Positions 37,355 to 46,578 of a DNA stretch of 64,000 nucleotides are shown in pieces. Within the stretch, counting starts at the first letter, position 1. The number at the start of each line of letters is the position of its first letter. Made by a program: the position numbers and the translations under genes. The stretch covers positions 868,001 to 932,000 of the forward strand of contig NZ_JAALFG010000002.1 of NCBI RefSeq assembly GCF_011058215.1. Reading direction: 5' to 3'. The notes beneath the pieces were generated by a model, which was given only the letters and a program-made list of their open reading frames with translations, did no database searches and was not told where the DNA came from. The stretch is from Devosia aurantiaca. Its GTDB lineage: Bacteria; Pseudomonadota; Alphaproteobacteria; Rhizobiales; Devosiaceae.

Positions 37355-38800
37355 CTAGCGCTCCACAGGGGCCGCGGGGGCCCGGCTGAGATTGGGAAGC
37401 TTTATGCTGACGGTCAGCCCTTGGTCGCCAGCCGTATATACCGGCTCGCCGCCGAATTGCGCCGACAGCTGCCGCACGATGACAGAGCCCAAGCCGTTCT
37501 CGCTCACAGCATGATCGGCCGCGAGGCCGACACCGTCGTCGGCAACAGTAAGCGTTACGACGCCTGCGTTGTCTCGGTTCAGACGAACCGTGATCGTGCC
37601 TTTGCGATTGTCGGGGAAGGCGTGCTTGAGCGCGTTGGTTACCAGCTCGCCAAGGAGAATGCCAAGAGTAGTGGCGTCGCGGGCACTGACATTGATGGCG
37701 TCGATCTCGCCAATGATCGAAACCCGGCGCTGGTTGGTCTGCGTAGCGCTGATGTCGTCGAGAACCGCCTGCAAGAATTCGTCCGCACTTGCCGATTCAA
37801 GATCACCACCCAAGCGCAAACGTCGATGGGCAGACGCGATCGCATGGACGCGCAAGCGCGCCGCCTCGAGTGCCACCTTCACCTCGTCCGATCGCACCCG
37901 CATCATCTGCAGCGCCAGGAGCGATGACACGGTCGCAAGCGAATTGCCGATGCGATGATTGGCATCCTGCAGCAGCGTTTCGACGCGCTGCCGTTCGCGC
38001 TCGGCATGGGCGCGTGCCTCCTCGATGTCCCGTGTGCGTTCGGCGACCTCGGCCTCGAGCGCTTCGTTGAGCCCCACAAGACCGCGCTGCCGCTGCGCCA
38101 GGTCGCTGACCTGCCGCTGCGCCCGGCTTAGCAGGGCATAGGCCAGGATCGCAGCGGCCAGAAGCGCGGCGATCAGTGCCCCCACGAGACCAACGCGGGT
38201 CTGGTCAATCGCCCGATTGCGCGCCTCGAGCTTTTGGTCTTCTTCGGCAATGAAGTCCTCGAGCGTTTCGCTGACTTCAGACATCAGGCGCGCACCCATG
38301 CCCGATGCCACAAGGCTCTGCGCCTCGTCCTCGCGCTCTGCCTGGACAAGCGCCACCGTGCGGGCCATTTCGGCCATCTTGCCGGATATGTCCCCTGCAA
38401 TGCTCCGAACTCGGCCGGTCTGATCGACATCGTCGGCGGTCATCTGCAACAAAGCCTCGACGCGCTGGTCGATGCTCGAAACGGCCAACCGATAAGGTTC
38501 AAGGAATTCGGGATTTTGCGTCAGGAGGAACCCGCGCTGGCTGGCCTCGGCCTGGCTTAAAGACTGGCTGAGTTCTCGCGCCACGTTACGGACGGCGTAA
38601 GTCTCAGTCACGTCCCGCAACTGCCGGTCGATGCCCTGCATCAGCGTCAGCGCCGAAAAGGCGGCAAGGCAGATGAGGCCAAGCGAGATCCAGATAGCGA
38701 GACGGCGCAGCGTAATCCGCGACCGTCGGGTCTGCTCAAATCGCGTCGCGTGATCCAAGGGGATGCTCATTCTGCCCGCCATGCTGAATGAGAAAGCCAT
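37355..38800 (-). CDS. CHASE3 sensor histidine kinase, HisKA_2 type, general stress response
   Basis: A 481-residue membrane kinase. One membrane segment (near residue 35-55), a periplasmic CHASE3 domain, and a second segment (near 205-225) are followed by a coiled linker and a HisKA_2 domain with phospho-acceptor His282 in DANHRIGNSL. The ATPase domain has LVTNALKHAFPD and VADDGVGL. This type phosphorylates PhyR-like receivers, and it is encoded beside ecfG-nepR-phyR, so a role as PhyR kinase is likely. Start uncertain: no clear ribosome site; in-frame ATGs at 38782 and 38770 would lose only the extreme N-terminus. Confidence 0.85.
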   Translation of the reverse strand: MAFSFSMAGRMSIPLDHATRFEQTRRSRITLRRLAIWISLGLICLAAFSALTLMQGIDRQLRDVTETYAVRNVARELSQSLSQAEASQRGFLLTQNPEFLEPYRLAVSSIDQRVEALLQMTADDVDQTGRVRSIAGDISGKMAEMARTVALVQAEREDEAQSLVASGMGARLMSEVSETLEDFIAEEDQKLEARNRAIDQTRVGLVGALIAALLAAAILAYALLSRAQRQVSDLAQRQRGLVGLNEALEAEVAERTRDIEEARAHAERERQRVETLLQDANHRIGNSLATVSSLLALQMMRVRSDEVKVALEAARLRVHAIASAHRRLRLGGDLESASADEFLQAVLDDISATQTNQRRVSIIGEIDAINVSARDATTLGILLGELVTNALKHAFPDNRKGTITVRLNRDNAGVVTLTVADDGVGLAADHAVSENGLGSVIVRQLSAQFGGEPVYTAGDQGLTVSIKLPNLSRAPAAPVER

Positions 38801-38891
38801 TCGCTGTTCTGCGTCATAGGGTTAATGCCTATGACCAGTGGCGCATTTGAGGCAAAGCTGAGCGATAACGAACAAAATGCCCGCCTTGAAA

Positions 38892-38915
38892 AAGGGCGCC
38901 CCGAAGGACGCCCTT
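38892..38915 (-). terminator. Intrinsic terminator after ecfG
   Basis: AAGGGCG and CGCCCTT form a stem; TTTTTC follows on the minus strand just after the ecfG stop, separating it from the histidine kinase unit. Confidence 0.75.
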
Positions 38916-38920
38916 GATTG

Positions 38921-39475
38921 TTATACGAGGTGGTTCCCGGAGGTCACCTGCGCCGATACGGCGTCAGGGCCATAATCGGACTCGCCGCTGATCTTGAGCA
39001 GCTCGGTCAGCCTCGAGCGCGCCCGGCTGACGCGACTTTTCATCGTGCCCACGGCGCATTCGCAGATTGCCGCCGCTTCCTCGTAGGAGAAACCGGAAGC
39101 GCCGATCAGAATGACCGCTTCACGTTGATCGTCCGGGAGCTGCGATAGGGCTTTCTTGAAGTCCTCGAGATCCATCGAGCCATATTGCGACGGATGCACC
39201 GAAAGGCGCTCGGTAAAGGCACCATCGGTGTCCTGCACTTCGCGGCCACGCTTTCGCATCTGGCTATAAAATTCGTTGCGAAGAATGGTGAACAGCCAGG
39301 CCTTGATATTGGTGCCCATCTCGAAGCTGGACTGCTTCGCCCAGGCCTTCATGACGGTGTCCTGGACAAGATCATCGGCCTTGTCATGCTTGCCGGTCAG
39401 CGAAACGGCAAAGGCGCGCAGGCTGGGTAATGTCGCGAGCAATTCGCGCTTGAACGAGGTTCCCTCGGCGGCCAT
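38921..39475 (-). CDS. ecfG: EcfG, general stress response sigma factor
   Basis: A 184-residue ECF sigma factor of the EcfG group. Region 2 contains LTGKHDKADDLVQDTVMKAW and FEMGTNIKAWLFTILRNEFYSQMRKRGRE, a sequence characteristic of the group. Region 4 contains LPDDQREAVILIGASGFSYEEAA and GTMKSRVSRARSRL. It directs RNA polymerase to GGAAC-N16/17-CGTT promoters, several of which occur in this window. It is held inactive by NepR, encoded 3 bases upstream, until phosphorylated PhyR removes NepR. Confidence 0.93.
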   Translation of the reverse strand: MAAEGTSFKRELLATLPSLRAFAVSLTGKHDKADDLVQDTVMKAWAKQSSFEMGTNIKAWLFTILRNEFYSQMRKRGREVQDTDGAFTERLSVHPSQYGSMDLEDFKKALSQLPDDQREAVILIGASGFSYEEAAAICECAVGTMKSRVSRARSRLTELLKISGESDYGPDAVSAQVTSGNHLV

Positions 39476-39478
39476 GGT

Positions 39479-39700
39479 TTATTCCCCGGTCCGCTTGGAA
39501 CGAGAGCCCGTCTGCGCCATTTCAGCACTGTCGAGCTTTTCCAAAAGGTCGAGAAGTTGATCAGGAACCCCCTCGTCTTGCACGGCGCCATATAGTGCGC
39601 GCAGACGCGAACCGATGTCCGTGTTTGGACCCAGTCCTTCTTCAGCCCGCCCCGCTTGCATGCGCGTGCGGTGCTGGCCCACCCCGTTGTCTTTCGTCAT
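39479..39700 (-). CDS. nepR: NepR, anti-sigma factor
   Basis: A 73-residue protein with the NepR core IGSRLRALYGAVQDEGVPDQLLDLLEKLD (two amphipathic helices, residues 29-57) and disordered, charged ends. It binds EcfG, and in stress binds PhyR instead (partner switching). It is coupled to ecfG (3-base gap) and divergent from phyR. The short length and core spacing are normal for the family. Confidence 0.92.
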   Translation of the reverse strand: MTKDNGVGQHRTRMQAGRAEEGLGPNTDIGSRLRALYGAVQDEGVPDQLLDLLEKLDSAEMAQTGSRSKRTGE

Positions 39701-39759
39701 ATTCTGCTTGACCGATCAGTACCAATGTCAACCTTCAGGCCGCAAAATGCGGCTCGCGC

Positions 39760-39790
39760 AAGAAAAGTTCCACCCGCAGGAACTTTTCTT
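39760..39790. promoter_or_regulatory. Perfect inverted repeat carrying divergent EcfG -35 boxes
   Basis: Twelve-base arms AAGAAAAGTTCC and GGAACTTTTCTT around a 7-base spacer. Each arm begins, reading outward, with GGAAC, the EcfG -35 element. The rightward promoter has an exact -10; the leftward one (toward nepR) has only a CATT at 17 bases. Confidence 0.6.
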
Positions 39791-39803
39791 GATAATCACC
39801 GTT
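39779..39803 (+). promoter_or_regulatory. EcfG-type promoter for phyR
   Basis: GGAAC, 16 bases, CGTT, ending 53 bases before the phyR start. Autoregulation of phyR by EcfG is well known in this group. Confidence 0.75.
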
Positions 39804-39856
39804 GGTGGTCGTTGCGGCATCGAAAACCGCAAGCGTCATTCTGGGAGATAGCGTCT

Positions 39857-40651
39857 ATGTCTTTGTCTACGCGGATCGCGCCGCACCTGCCCTATCTGCG
39901 TCGTTTTTCCAGGGCTGTAACGGGATCGCAGACATCGGGCGACGCCTATGTAGCGGCCACGCTGGAGACCCTGATCTCCGATATCAGCCTCTTTCCCGAG
40001 TCTTCGAGCGACCGCATCGCTCTTTATAAGCTCTTCTCTGCTCTATTTTCTTCGTCTGCCGTAAGCGTTCCGGAGCCGGCATCGAGCTTCGTGTGGGAGC
40101 AGCGTGCCGCTGCAAACCTGGCCAACCTCTCGCCGCGTCCGCGTCAAGCCTTCCTGCTCGTCGCAGTCGAGGGTTTTACCCATTCCCAGGCCGCCGAAGT
40201 TCTCGATATCTCGGAAACTGAATTCGCCGGCCTTCTCGACCAGGCTTCGAACGAGATTTCGCGCCAGGTCGCGACCGAAATCATGATCATCGAAGACGAG
40301 CCGCTGATCGCCATGGACATCGAGCAGATGGTGGAAAGCCTTGGTCACAAGGTCGTCTGCATTGCCCGCACCCACAAGGAAGCGGTGACGCTCTTCAACC
40401 AGACCCAGCCGCGCATGATCTTGGCCGACATCCAACTCGCCGACGGCTCGTCCGGCATTGATGCCGTCAATGACATCCTCAACACCCATTCGGTGCCGGT
40501 GATCTTTATCACTGCATTCCCCGAGCGCCTTCTAACCGGCGAACGCCCGGAACCCACCTTCCTTGTGACCAAGCCGTTCAACCCGGACATGGTCAAGGCG
40601 CTGATCAGCCAGGCGCTGTTCTTCGACGAAGGCTCGCGCGCCGCCGCGTGA
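39857..40651 (+). CDS. phyR: PhyR, anti-anti-sigma response regulator
   Basis: A 264-residue protein. The N-terminal EcfG-like sigma mimic domain (about residues 1-135) includes YVAATLETLISD and LSPRPRQAFLLVAVEGFTHS. The C-terminal receiver domain (about 140-260) has the acidic pair in IMIIEDEPLIAMD, phospho-acceptor Asp191 in LADIQLADG, and the lysine in TKPFNPDM. When phosphorylated it exposes the sigma mimic and captures NepR, freeing EcfG. The ATG at 39857 has a GGGAGA site; the longer upstream frame crosses its promoter and is not used. A terminator follows. Confidence 0.95.
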   Translation: MSLSTRIAPHLPYLRRFSRAVTGSQTSGDAYVAATLETLISDISLFPESSSDRIALYKLFSALFSSSAVSVPEPASSFVWEQRAAANLANLSPRPRQAFLLVAVEGFTHSQAAEVLDISETEFAGLLDQASNEISRQVATEIMIIEDEPLIAMDIEQMVESLGHKVVCIARTHKEAVTLFNQTQPRMILADIQLADGSSGIDAVNDILNTHSVPVIFITAFPERLLTGERPEPTFLVTKPFNPDMVKALISQALFFDEGSRAAA

Positions 40652-40672
40652 GGCTGCAGCAAACGATTAAGT

Positions 40673-40702
40673 AAAAGGCCGGTTCTCCACTGGCCTTTTT
40701 TG
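40673..40702 (+). terminator. Intrinsic terminator after phyR
   Basis: AAAAGGCC and GGCCTTTT pair around an 11-base loop followed by a T-run. Confidence 0.85.
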
Positions 40703-40708
40703 TTAGAC

Positions 40709-40734
40709 GGAACTCTGTGGCTTCACGCGGCGTT
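40709..40734 (+). promoter_or_regulatory. EcfG-type promoter for DUF1328 gene
   Basis: GGAAC, 17 bases, CGTT; it begins 7 bases after the phyR terminator and 57 bases before the DUF1328 start. Confidence 0.7.
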
Positions 40735-40765
40735 GATCAGCCAAATAGAATTCATGGAGCTTCCC

Positions 40766-40930
40766 ATGCTGTATTATGCACTCGTCTTCCTCGTCATTGC
40801 GCTGATTGCCGGCGTTCTTGGTTTCGGCGGCATCGCCGGCGCATCCGCTGGCATCGCACAGATTCTGTTCTTCCTCTTCCTCGCCTTCCTGGTGATTTCC
40901 CTGGTCATCGGGCTGTTCCGCAGAACCTAG
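40766..40930 (+). CDS. DUF1328/YtjA-family small membrane protein
   Basis: A 54-residue protein with two hydrophobic helices separated by a Gly/Ala turn: [19 protein letters not shown], then [12 protein letters not shown], then [20 protein letters not shown]. This is the complete DUF1328 pattern, so the longer upstream frame (starting near 40700 and covering the promoter) is rejected. A GGAG ribosome site is present. Function is unknown; relatives are stress-induced. It is flanked by its own EcfG-type promoter and terminator. Confidence 0.88.
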   Translation: MLYYALVFLVIALIAGVLGFGGIAGASAGIAQILFFLFLAFLVISLVIGLFRRT

Positions 40931-40959
40931 GCCCCTCCCTCCGAGAGCTCTGCGCACAG

Positions 40960-40984
40960 GGCGGTGCTTCGGCACCGCCTTTTT
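40960..40984 (+). terminator. Intrinsic terminator after DUF1328 gene
   Basis: GGCGGTGC and GCACCGCC form a perfect 8-base stem with a TTCG tetraloop followed by TTTTT. Confidence 0.9.
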
Positions 40985-41772
40985 CTATGGGCCAGGCAGC
41001 ACTTCGTCGATCTTGCCGCTCCACCGATAAGCCAGAAGTCCGATCCATTCCCGCACGGCAATACCCGTGACCTGGAGATTAAGCAACGGATTGGCAATGT
41101 CGAAGCCAAATCCCTCTCGCCCCGTGCTGCGATAGTCGACCGGCCAAGGAACGACATCGACCCCCATCTTTCGGAACAAGCCGACCGATCGCGGCATGTG
41201 GAAGGCGGAGGTAACAAGGATCGCCGGTCCGTGTCGTTCAGCAATCAAGCCAGCAGTGAGTTGCGCATTCTCGTCGGTGTTGCGAGCCTGGTCCTCCAGC
41301 ACCAGCCGTTCCGGAGGGATACCCTGCTCGAGAAAAACCGCCGTGCCGAAGCCGCTTCGGTCTCGCCCTCAGAGATGATCGTCCCAATCCCGCCGCTGAA
41401 GATGAGCGGCGCGTCCGGATACCGTCGCGCCAGAACCAGCGCCGCCGTCATCCGGTCCCCCGCCGCGTTGAGCTCGGTCACCCCTCGCGCGCCGCCGATC
41501 CGGCTTTGCGTCGCGCCACCAAGCACGATGATCGATGAGATCTGCTCCGGGCCTGCCTGCCGCGGGAAACGGTTTTCAAGCGGCTGGATCAGCACCGAAC
41601 CAAGGCTCGTGAACCCAACCAGCAACACGGTAAGCCCTGCCAGACCTTGCGCCACAATCGCCAGTCGCCGACGGGCCATGATCGACAACACCACTCCCAC
41701 AGCGATCAGCAGCAAGATGACGCTGAGCGGCTGTGCCAAGGCCCAGAAAATCTTGGAGAGGTAGAAAAACAT
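40985..41772 (-). CDS. YdcF/SanA/ElyC-family protein (DUF218), frameshifted
   Basis: About 262 residues after restoring one base near 41334 (a TTTTT run). Two N-terminal membrane segments are followed by a DUF218 domain with IIVLGGATQSRIGG, RYPDAPLIFSGGIG, LEDQARNTDENAQLTAGLI and ILVTSAFHMPRSVGLFRKMG. ElyC-type members affect cell-envelope (peptidoglycan or enterobacterial antigen) metabolism, probably acting in the periplasm; this member's substrate is unknown. I use the ATG beginning MFFYLSKIFW; a TTG four codons earlier is possible. Confidence 0.83.
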
Positions 41773-41909
41773 GCGTGTACCCAACTGCGTGTAAGACCCT
41801 GAGCGGGCCGTTTTTCGCTTGCTATATCACCGGCTTCTGTTTTTGTGGCCAATGGTCAAGATCGCCCATCAAGAGGCGATTGCCGGTTTAAATATGCCCG
41901 CATCGGGCC

Positions 41910-42716
41910 ATGGTGAGCATGACGCACGCTGAACCCGTCCCTTCGGGTCCATTGCCGGTTGTCGAACTGCGCGATCTGCACAAGTCCTTTGGCGCTCTCG
42001 AAGTGCTCAAGGGCATCTCGTTTACCGCGCGCGAAGGCCAGGTCATCTCGCTGATCGGTTCGTCTGGCTCCGGCAAGTCGACGCTCTTGCGCTGCATCAA
42101 CATGCTGGAAGTCCCCGATCGCGGCGACGTGCTGATCGACGGCGAGGCCATCGCGCTGACCGGCGAAGGCCAGCGGCGCCGCGTCGGCGACGAAAACCAG
42201 ATCCGCCGCATCCGTTCCGAACTTGGCATGGTGTTCCAGAGCTTCAATCTTTGGGCCCATATGACGATCCTCGAAAACGTTATGGAAGCGCCGCTGATCG
42301 TCCAGAAGCGCGCCCGCGCCGAAGTCGAGGCCGAAGCACGCGCCATGCTCGACAAGGTCGGCATCGGCGCCAAGGCCGACGCTTACCCGGCGCAGCTGTC
42401 CGGTGGCCAGCAGCAGCGCGCGGCCATCGCCCGGGCACTCTGCATCAACCCGCGCGTGATGCTCTTCGACGAGCCCACCTCGGCGCTCGATCCAGAGCTC
42501 GAAGTCGAGGTGCTCCGCGTCATCAAGCTCTTGGCCGACGAAGGCCGCACCATGGTGCTGGTCACCCATGACATGGAATTTGCACGCTCCGTGTCGGACC
42601 AGGTCATCTTCCTCCATCAAGGCCTCATCGAAGAGCAGGGCACGCCGGACGAAATCTTCGGCGCCACCCGTTCCGCCCGCCTCAAGCAATTCCTCAATGC
42701 AGCCAATCATGGCTGA
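41910..42716 (+). CDS. Polar amino-acid ABC transporter ATPase (HisP/GlnQ type)
   Basis: A 268-residue ATPase heading an importer for basic or polar amino acids. Walker A is GSSGSGKST, signature [14 protein letters not shown], Walker [16 protein letters not shown], and H-loop VTHDMEFA. Longer insertions ([20 protein letters not shown]) match HisP rather than GlnQ. The start is uncertain: ATGs at 41910 and 41919 both lack good ribosome-site spacing, and a GCCCG-CAT-CGGGC hairpin sits immediately upstream. Confidence 0.88.
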   Translation: MVSMTHAEPVPSGPLPVVELRDLHKSFGALEVLKGISFTAREGQVISLIGSSGSGKSTLLRCINMLEVPDRGDVLIDGEAIALTGEGQRRRVGDENQIRRIRSELGMVFQSFNLWAHMTILENVMEAPLIVQKRARAEVEAEARAMLDKVGIGAKADAYPAQLSGGQQQRAAIARALCINPRVMLFDEPTSALDPELEVEVLRVIKLLADEGRTMVLVTHDMEFARSVSDQVIFLHQGLIEEQGTPDEIFGATRSARLKQFLNAANHG

Positions 42717-42776
42717 CCTCGGCGTCCAGCCGCGACCGCCGGGCGCTATTAAAAATCAATCAGAACGGAGACTGAA

Positions 42777-43529
42777 ATGAAAAAGATCATGCTGGCCGCC
42801 ACTGCTGCCCTGGCGCTGGGCACTCCAGCCTTCGCCCAGGAAACCGTACGCATTGCCACCGAAGGCGCCTATGCGCCCTGGAATTTTATCAACGACGCCG
42901 GCCAGCCCGATGGCTACGAAATCGATCTCGGCAGTGCCATCTGCGAAAAGGCCGAACTCTCCTGCGAGTTCGTCGTCAATGACTGGGATTCTATCATCCC
43001 GAACCTGCTCGCCGGCAACTACGATGTCATCATGGCCGGCATGAACATCACCGAAGAGCGCCTCCAAACCATCGCCTTCAGCGACGAATATTTCCCGCCC
43101 GATCCGTCCCGCTATGTTGCCCTTGCCGGCACCGAGATCGACTTCGACAATCTTTCGGGCGTCCGCATCGGCGTCCAGGGCGGCACCATCCAGGCCGGCC
43201 ATGCCGAGGCCGAACTTGCCGCCAACAACACCGTCGTTTCCTTTACCACCGCCGACCAGGCCGTAGCTGATCTTGCCGCCGGCAATGTCGACGTGATCTT
43301 CGCAGACGGCGCCTATGTCGATCCCATCGTCACCGCCTCCAGCGGCTCGATCGAATATGTCGGCCCCGATGTCCTCATCGGCGAAGGCATGGCCGCGGGT
43401 CTTCGCAAGGAAGACACCGACCTCAAGGCCAAGCTCGACGAGGCGCTGGCCGCCCTCAAGGCTGACGGCACCGTCGACAAGCTGATCGCAGCCCGCTTCG
43501 AAGGCCGTGGCCCCTACTACGCCCAGTAA
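42777..43529 (+). CDS. Amino-acid-binding periplasmic protein (lysine/arginine/ornithine-like)
   Basis: A 250-residue family 3 solute-binding protein. The signal peptide ends TPAFAQE. The conserved blocks are IATEGAYAPWNFINDAGQPDGYEIDL and NDWDSIIPNLLAGNYDVIMAGM with TEERLQTIAFSDEYF; GVQGGTIQAGH follows. The pattern is closest to ArgT/HisJ, so basic amino acids or opine-like compounds are the likely ligands. A GGAGA ribosome site is present. It lies between the ATPase and the two permease genes. Confidence 0.88.
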   Translation: MKKIMLAATAALALGTPAFAQETVRIATEGAYAPWNFINDAGQPDGYEIDLGSAICEKAELSCEFVVNDWDSIIPNLLAGNYDVIMAGMNITEERLQTIAFSDEYFPPDPSRYVALAGTEIDFDNLSGVRIGVQGGTIQAGHAEAELAANNTVVSFTTADQAVADLAAGNVDVIFADGAYVDPIVTASSGSIEYVGPDVLIGEGMAAGLRKEDTDLKAKLDEALAALKADGTVDKLIAARFEGRGPYYAQ

Positions 43530-43577
43530 TGACCAAGGCTCCCGGTCCCAGGCCGGGAGCTCCCCAAAGGGGCCTCG

Positions 43578-44389
43578 ATGACCGACGACATCGCTTTCTG
43601 GTTGGGCTACCTCACCAATGGCAAGCACCTTGCCTGGTATGCGAGCTTCCAGTTCACCATCTTTGCCGCCGTCGTCGGCGGAGCGTTCGCGGTCATCTTC
43701 GGTCTCCTTGGCGCAACCCTAAAGAATTCGCGGCTTCCGCCGCTTCGGCTGATCGGCACGCTTTACTCCTCGATCGTCCGGGGCGTTCCCGACGTCCTCT
43801 TCTTCCTGTTCTTTCCCCTCGCCTTCGAGCAGACCGTGGAATGGTTCGTGGCAACGCAAATCTGCTCGCCCGAAGCGATCGCGGCGCAAACCGCTGCCTG
43901 GCCGCCTTGCCGCGAGGCCAACTGGCTCCTAGGCAGCTTTGAATACCTGATGCTGGCAAGCGTTTCGCTGGGACTCGTTTATGGCGCCTTCGCCACCAAT
44001 GTCATCCACGGCGCCATGCGCTCAGTGCCTGCCGGCCAGCTCGAAGCTGCTCGCGCCTATGGCATGAGCGCGAGCCAGGTGCTGTGGCGCGTCCACATAC
44101 GGCAAATGTGGGTCTATGCCCTGCCCGGCCTCTCCAATGTGTGGATGCTTTTGGTCAAGGCTACCTCGCTTCTCTCGCTGCTGCAGATCGCCGACATCGT
44201 CCTTTGGGCCGACCGACTCGGCGCGCCGAACTTTTGCCGACTGTTGGCATGGTCCACGACGATTGGCGCTGGCGCTACTACCTCGTCCTCTTCGTCTTCT
44301 ACATCCTGGTGACCTGGCTCTCCGAACGCGCCTTCGATGCCCTGATGCGCCGCGCCGGTCGCGGCATGCTGAGCGAGGCGACCACCTGA
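43578..44389 (+). CDS. Amino-acid ABC permease (HisQ-like), frameshifted
   Basis: About 270 residues after correction of one missing base near 44236, in a TTTT run. The permease has an EAA loop EAARAYGMSASQVLWRVHIRQ and a C-terminal segment YYLVLFVFYILVTWLSERAF. A cysteine-containing insertion (ATQICSPEAIAAQTAAWPPC) between segments is typical of HisQ homologs in this family. The stop overlaps the next gene's start as TGATG-type ATGA. It forms a heterodimer with the following permease. Confidence 0.87.
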
Positions 44390-45123
44390 TGGACGGCTTC
44401 TTTAACGACCTGTCGCTGATGGCGCCGGCAGTTCTCTTCAATATCTATTTTGCCGCGGTTTCGATCCCGCTCGGCTTTGTCTTTGCGGTGTTTCTGGCGC
44501 TGGGCAAAGCTTCACCCAATGGCCTCATCAATCGCCTGTCGCGCTGCTACATCTATGCTTTCCGCGGCTCGCCGCTCTTCATCCAGTTCTTCATGTTCTA
44601 TTCGCTGGCGCTGTCGCTGAACCTGGCATTCTGGAAACCATGGGGCGTCTCCGGCTTCGTGCTGCATCCGCTTTTTATCGGTCCGCTGGTCCTGGTGCTC
44701 AACACCGCAGCCTATACCGCCGAAATCTTCTACGGTGCCCTGCGCGCCGTGCCGCGCGGCGCCATCGAAGCCGCGCAAGCCTATGGCATGAGTCCAGCCC
44801 AGCAATTTCGCCGCGTCACTTGGCCCAACCTCATTCGCCTCGCCTGGCCGGCCTACACCAATGAAGTGGTGTTCCTGTTCCACGCCACCGCCATCGTCTA
44901 CTTCGCCCTGCCGGTCGTCGGCAGCCAGAAGGACCTGATGATTACCGCGAAGGACCTGGTCGAGCGCGACTTCAACACCTACCTCCACTTTTCGGTGGCA
45001 GCGCTCTACTTCCTCGCCGTGTCGCTGGTGATCTTCTTCCTTTTCGGTCTGATCTACAGCCGCCTCATGCGCCACCTCCCGGCGCAACCAAGGATGCGCT
45101 GGGCACCAAAGTGGATGCGGTGA
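44389..45123 (+). CDS. Amino-acid ABC permease (HisM-like)
   Basis: A 244-residue permease with five or six membrane segments and the EAA loop EAAQAYGMSPAQQFRRVTWPN. The block YAFRGSPLFIQFFMFYSLAL is typical of HisM. The start overlaps the preceding stop by one base. Last gene of the importer; an intergenic repeat (copy 3) begins 3 bases after its stop. Confidence 0.88.
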   Translation: MDGFFNDLSLMAPAVLFNIYFAAVSIPLGFVFAVFLALGKASPNGLINRLSRCYIYAFRGSPLFIQFFMFYSLALSLNLAFWKPWGVSGFVLHPLFIGPLVLVLNTAAYTAEIFYGALRAVPRGAIEAAQAYGMSPAQQFRRVTWPNLIRLAWPAYTNEVVFLFHATAIVYFALPVVGSQKDLMITAKDLVERDFNTYLHFSVAALYFLAVSLVIFFLFGLIYSRLMRHLPAQPRMRWAPKWMR

Positions 45124-45126
45124 AGA

Positions 45127-45314
45127 GCCCCCTTCCGAGCGCCGCTAGGCTCGTTCCTCACCAAGCTCTGCTTGCCTTCCCCTCTGAGGGGGAAGGTGAA
45201 CCCGGTAAACTGGGCAATATTGTGCGACACATTCGATGTCACCTTCCCCTTGAGGGGAAGGCAAGCGAAGCTTAGGCGCGCCGCGCCTTAGCGTAGCTCG
45301 GAAGGGGGTGTCGG
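45127..45314. repeat. Intergenic inverted-repeat element, copy 3
   Basis: Both arms are of type A: CCCCCTTCCGAGC...CTGCTTGCCTTCCCCTCTGAGGGGGAAGG on the left and its imperfect reverse on the right, around a unique AT-richer centre of about 45 bases. It fills nearly all of the gap between the converging hisM-like and uxuA genes. Confidence 0.8.
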
Positions 45315-45335
45315 CGCCTCAGCATACTCGGTCTT

Positions 45336-46549
45336 CTACCTAAGCCCGAACTCCGCATGCTCCAGTGCGGTCATCACCCCGCGCAACTCCGCCAGCCCCT
45401 TCATCCTTCCGATCGTCGGATAGCCCGGCTGCGAGCGGCGGCCGAGGTCGTCCATGATGTCCTGTCCGTGGTCGGGGCGCATGGGGATCTGCCAGTCGGC
45501 ACGACCTTCGTCCTTGCGACGGCGTTCTTCGCGGATCACGGCAGCGATCACTGCCACCATGTCGGTATCACCGCCCAGATGCTCGGCCTCGTAGAAGGAG
45601 CCGGCTACGTCATCGGTGTCCCGCTTCACATTGCGCAGGTGTAGGAAATGGATCTTGGGAGCGAATTGCTCGACGATGGCCACAAGATCGTTGTCGGGCC
45701 GCGCGCCAAGCGAACCGGTGCAGAAGGTCATGCCATTGGCCGGACTATCGACCGCGTCGAGGATCGCCTTGTAGTCCGCGGCCGTCGACATGATGCGCGG
45801 CAGGCCGAGCAGTGCGAACGGCGGATCGTCCGGATGGCAGCAAAGCCGCAACCCCAGGTCTTCGGCCACGGGCACCACCTCTTCGAGAAAGGCCACGAAA
45901 TGATCGCGCAGCTGCTCGCGGCTGATGGCGCCATATTCGTTGAGATGGCTCTGCACATCTTCGAGCGACATGGACTCGGTCGAGCCGGGCAGCCCCATGG
46001 TGACGTTGCGGGCGAGCTGCTTTTTCTCGTCTTCGCTCATCGCATCGGCACGCCGGGCAGCCTCGTCGGCAATGGCATTGGTGAAGTCTGCCGCAGCGCC
46101 GGGGCGCTTGAGAATATGGATGTCGAAGGCGGCAAAATCGTTGATGTCGAAGCGCATGCACGAGCCGCCATGCGGCACGGTCCAACGCAGATCGGTGCGC
46201 GTCCAATCGAGCACCGGCATGAAATTGTAGCAGATGGTCTCGATGCCACTGTCCGCCAGATGCCGCATTGAGATCTTGTAGTTGGCAATATGCTCGCGCC
46301 AGTCGCCCTTCTCCTTTTGACATCCTCGCTGACCGGCAGGCTCTCAACGACGTCCCAGGTGAGGCCGGACGGCGAACCATCCTTGCGCGTGGCGATCTCG
46401 CCATGGCGCTTGGCGATCTCCTCTGGCGTCCACACCACGCCATTGGGCACATGATGAAGCGCGCTGACCACGCCAACGGCGCCGGCCTGGGTGATGTCGT
46501 CGATGCTGGTGAGGTCCTTGGGGCCGAACCAACGCCAGGTCTGTCGCAA
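45336..46549 (-). CDS. uxuA: UxuA, mannonate dehydratase, frameshifted
   Basis: Dehydrates D-mannonate to 2-keto-3-deoxygluconate, joining the glucuronate branch to KDG metabolism. The N-terminus is [11 protein letters not shown] and downstream blocks are [46 protein letters not shown] and [13 protein letters not shown], carrying the Mn-binding His/Cys residues. A net minus-one shift near 46316 (TTTT run) splits it; corrected length is about 404 residues, normal. The start is TTG with a GGAGA site, since no ATG precedes the conserved N-terminus. Last gene of the uronate operon. Confidence 0.9.
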
Positions 46550-46578
46550 GATATGTCTCCGTTCAGGAATGGTATGTG

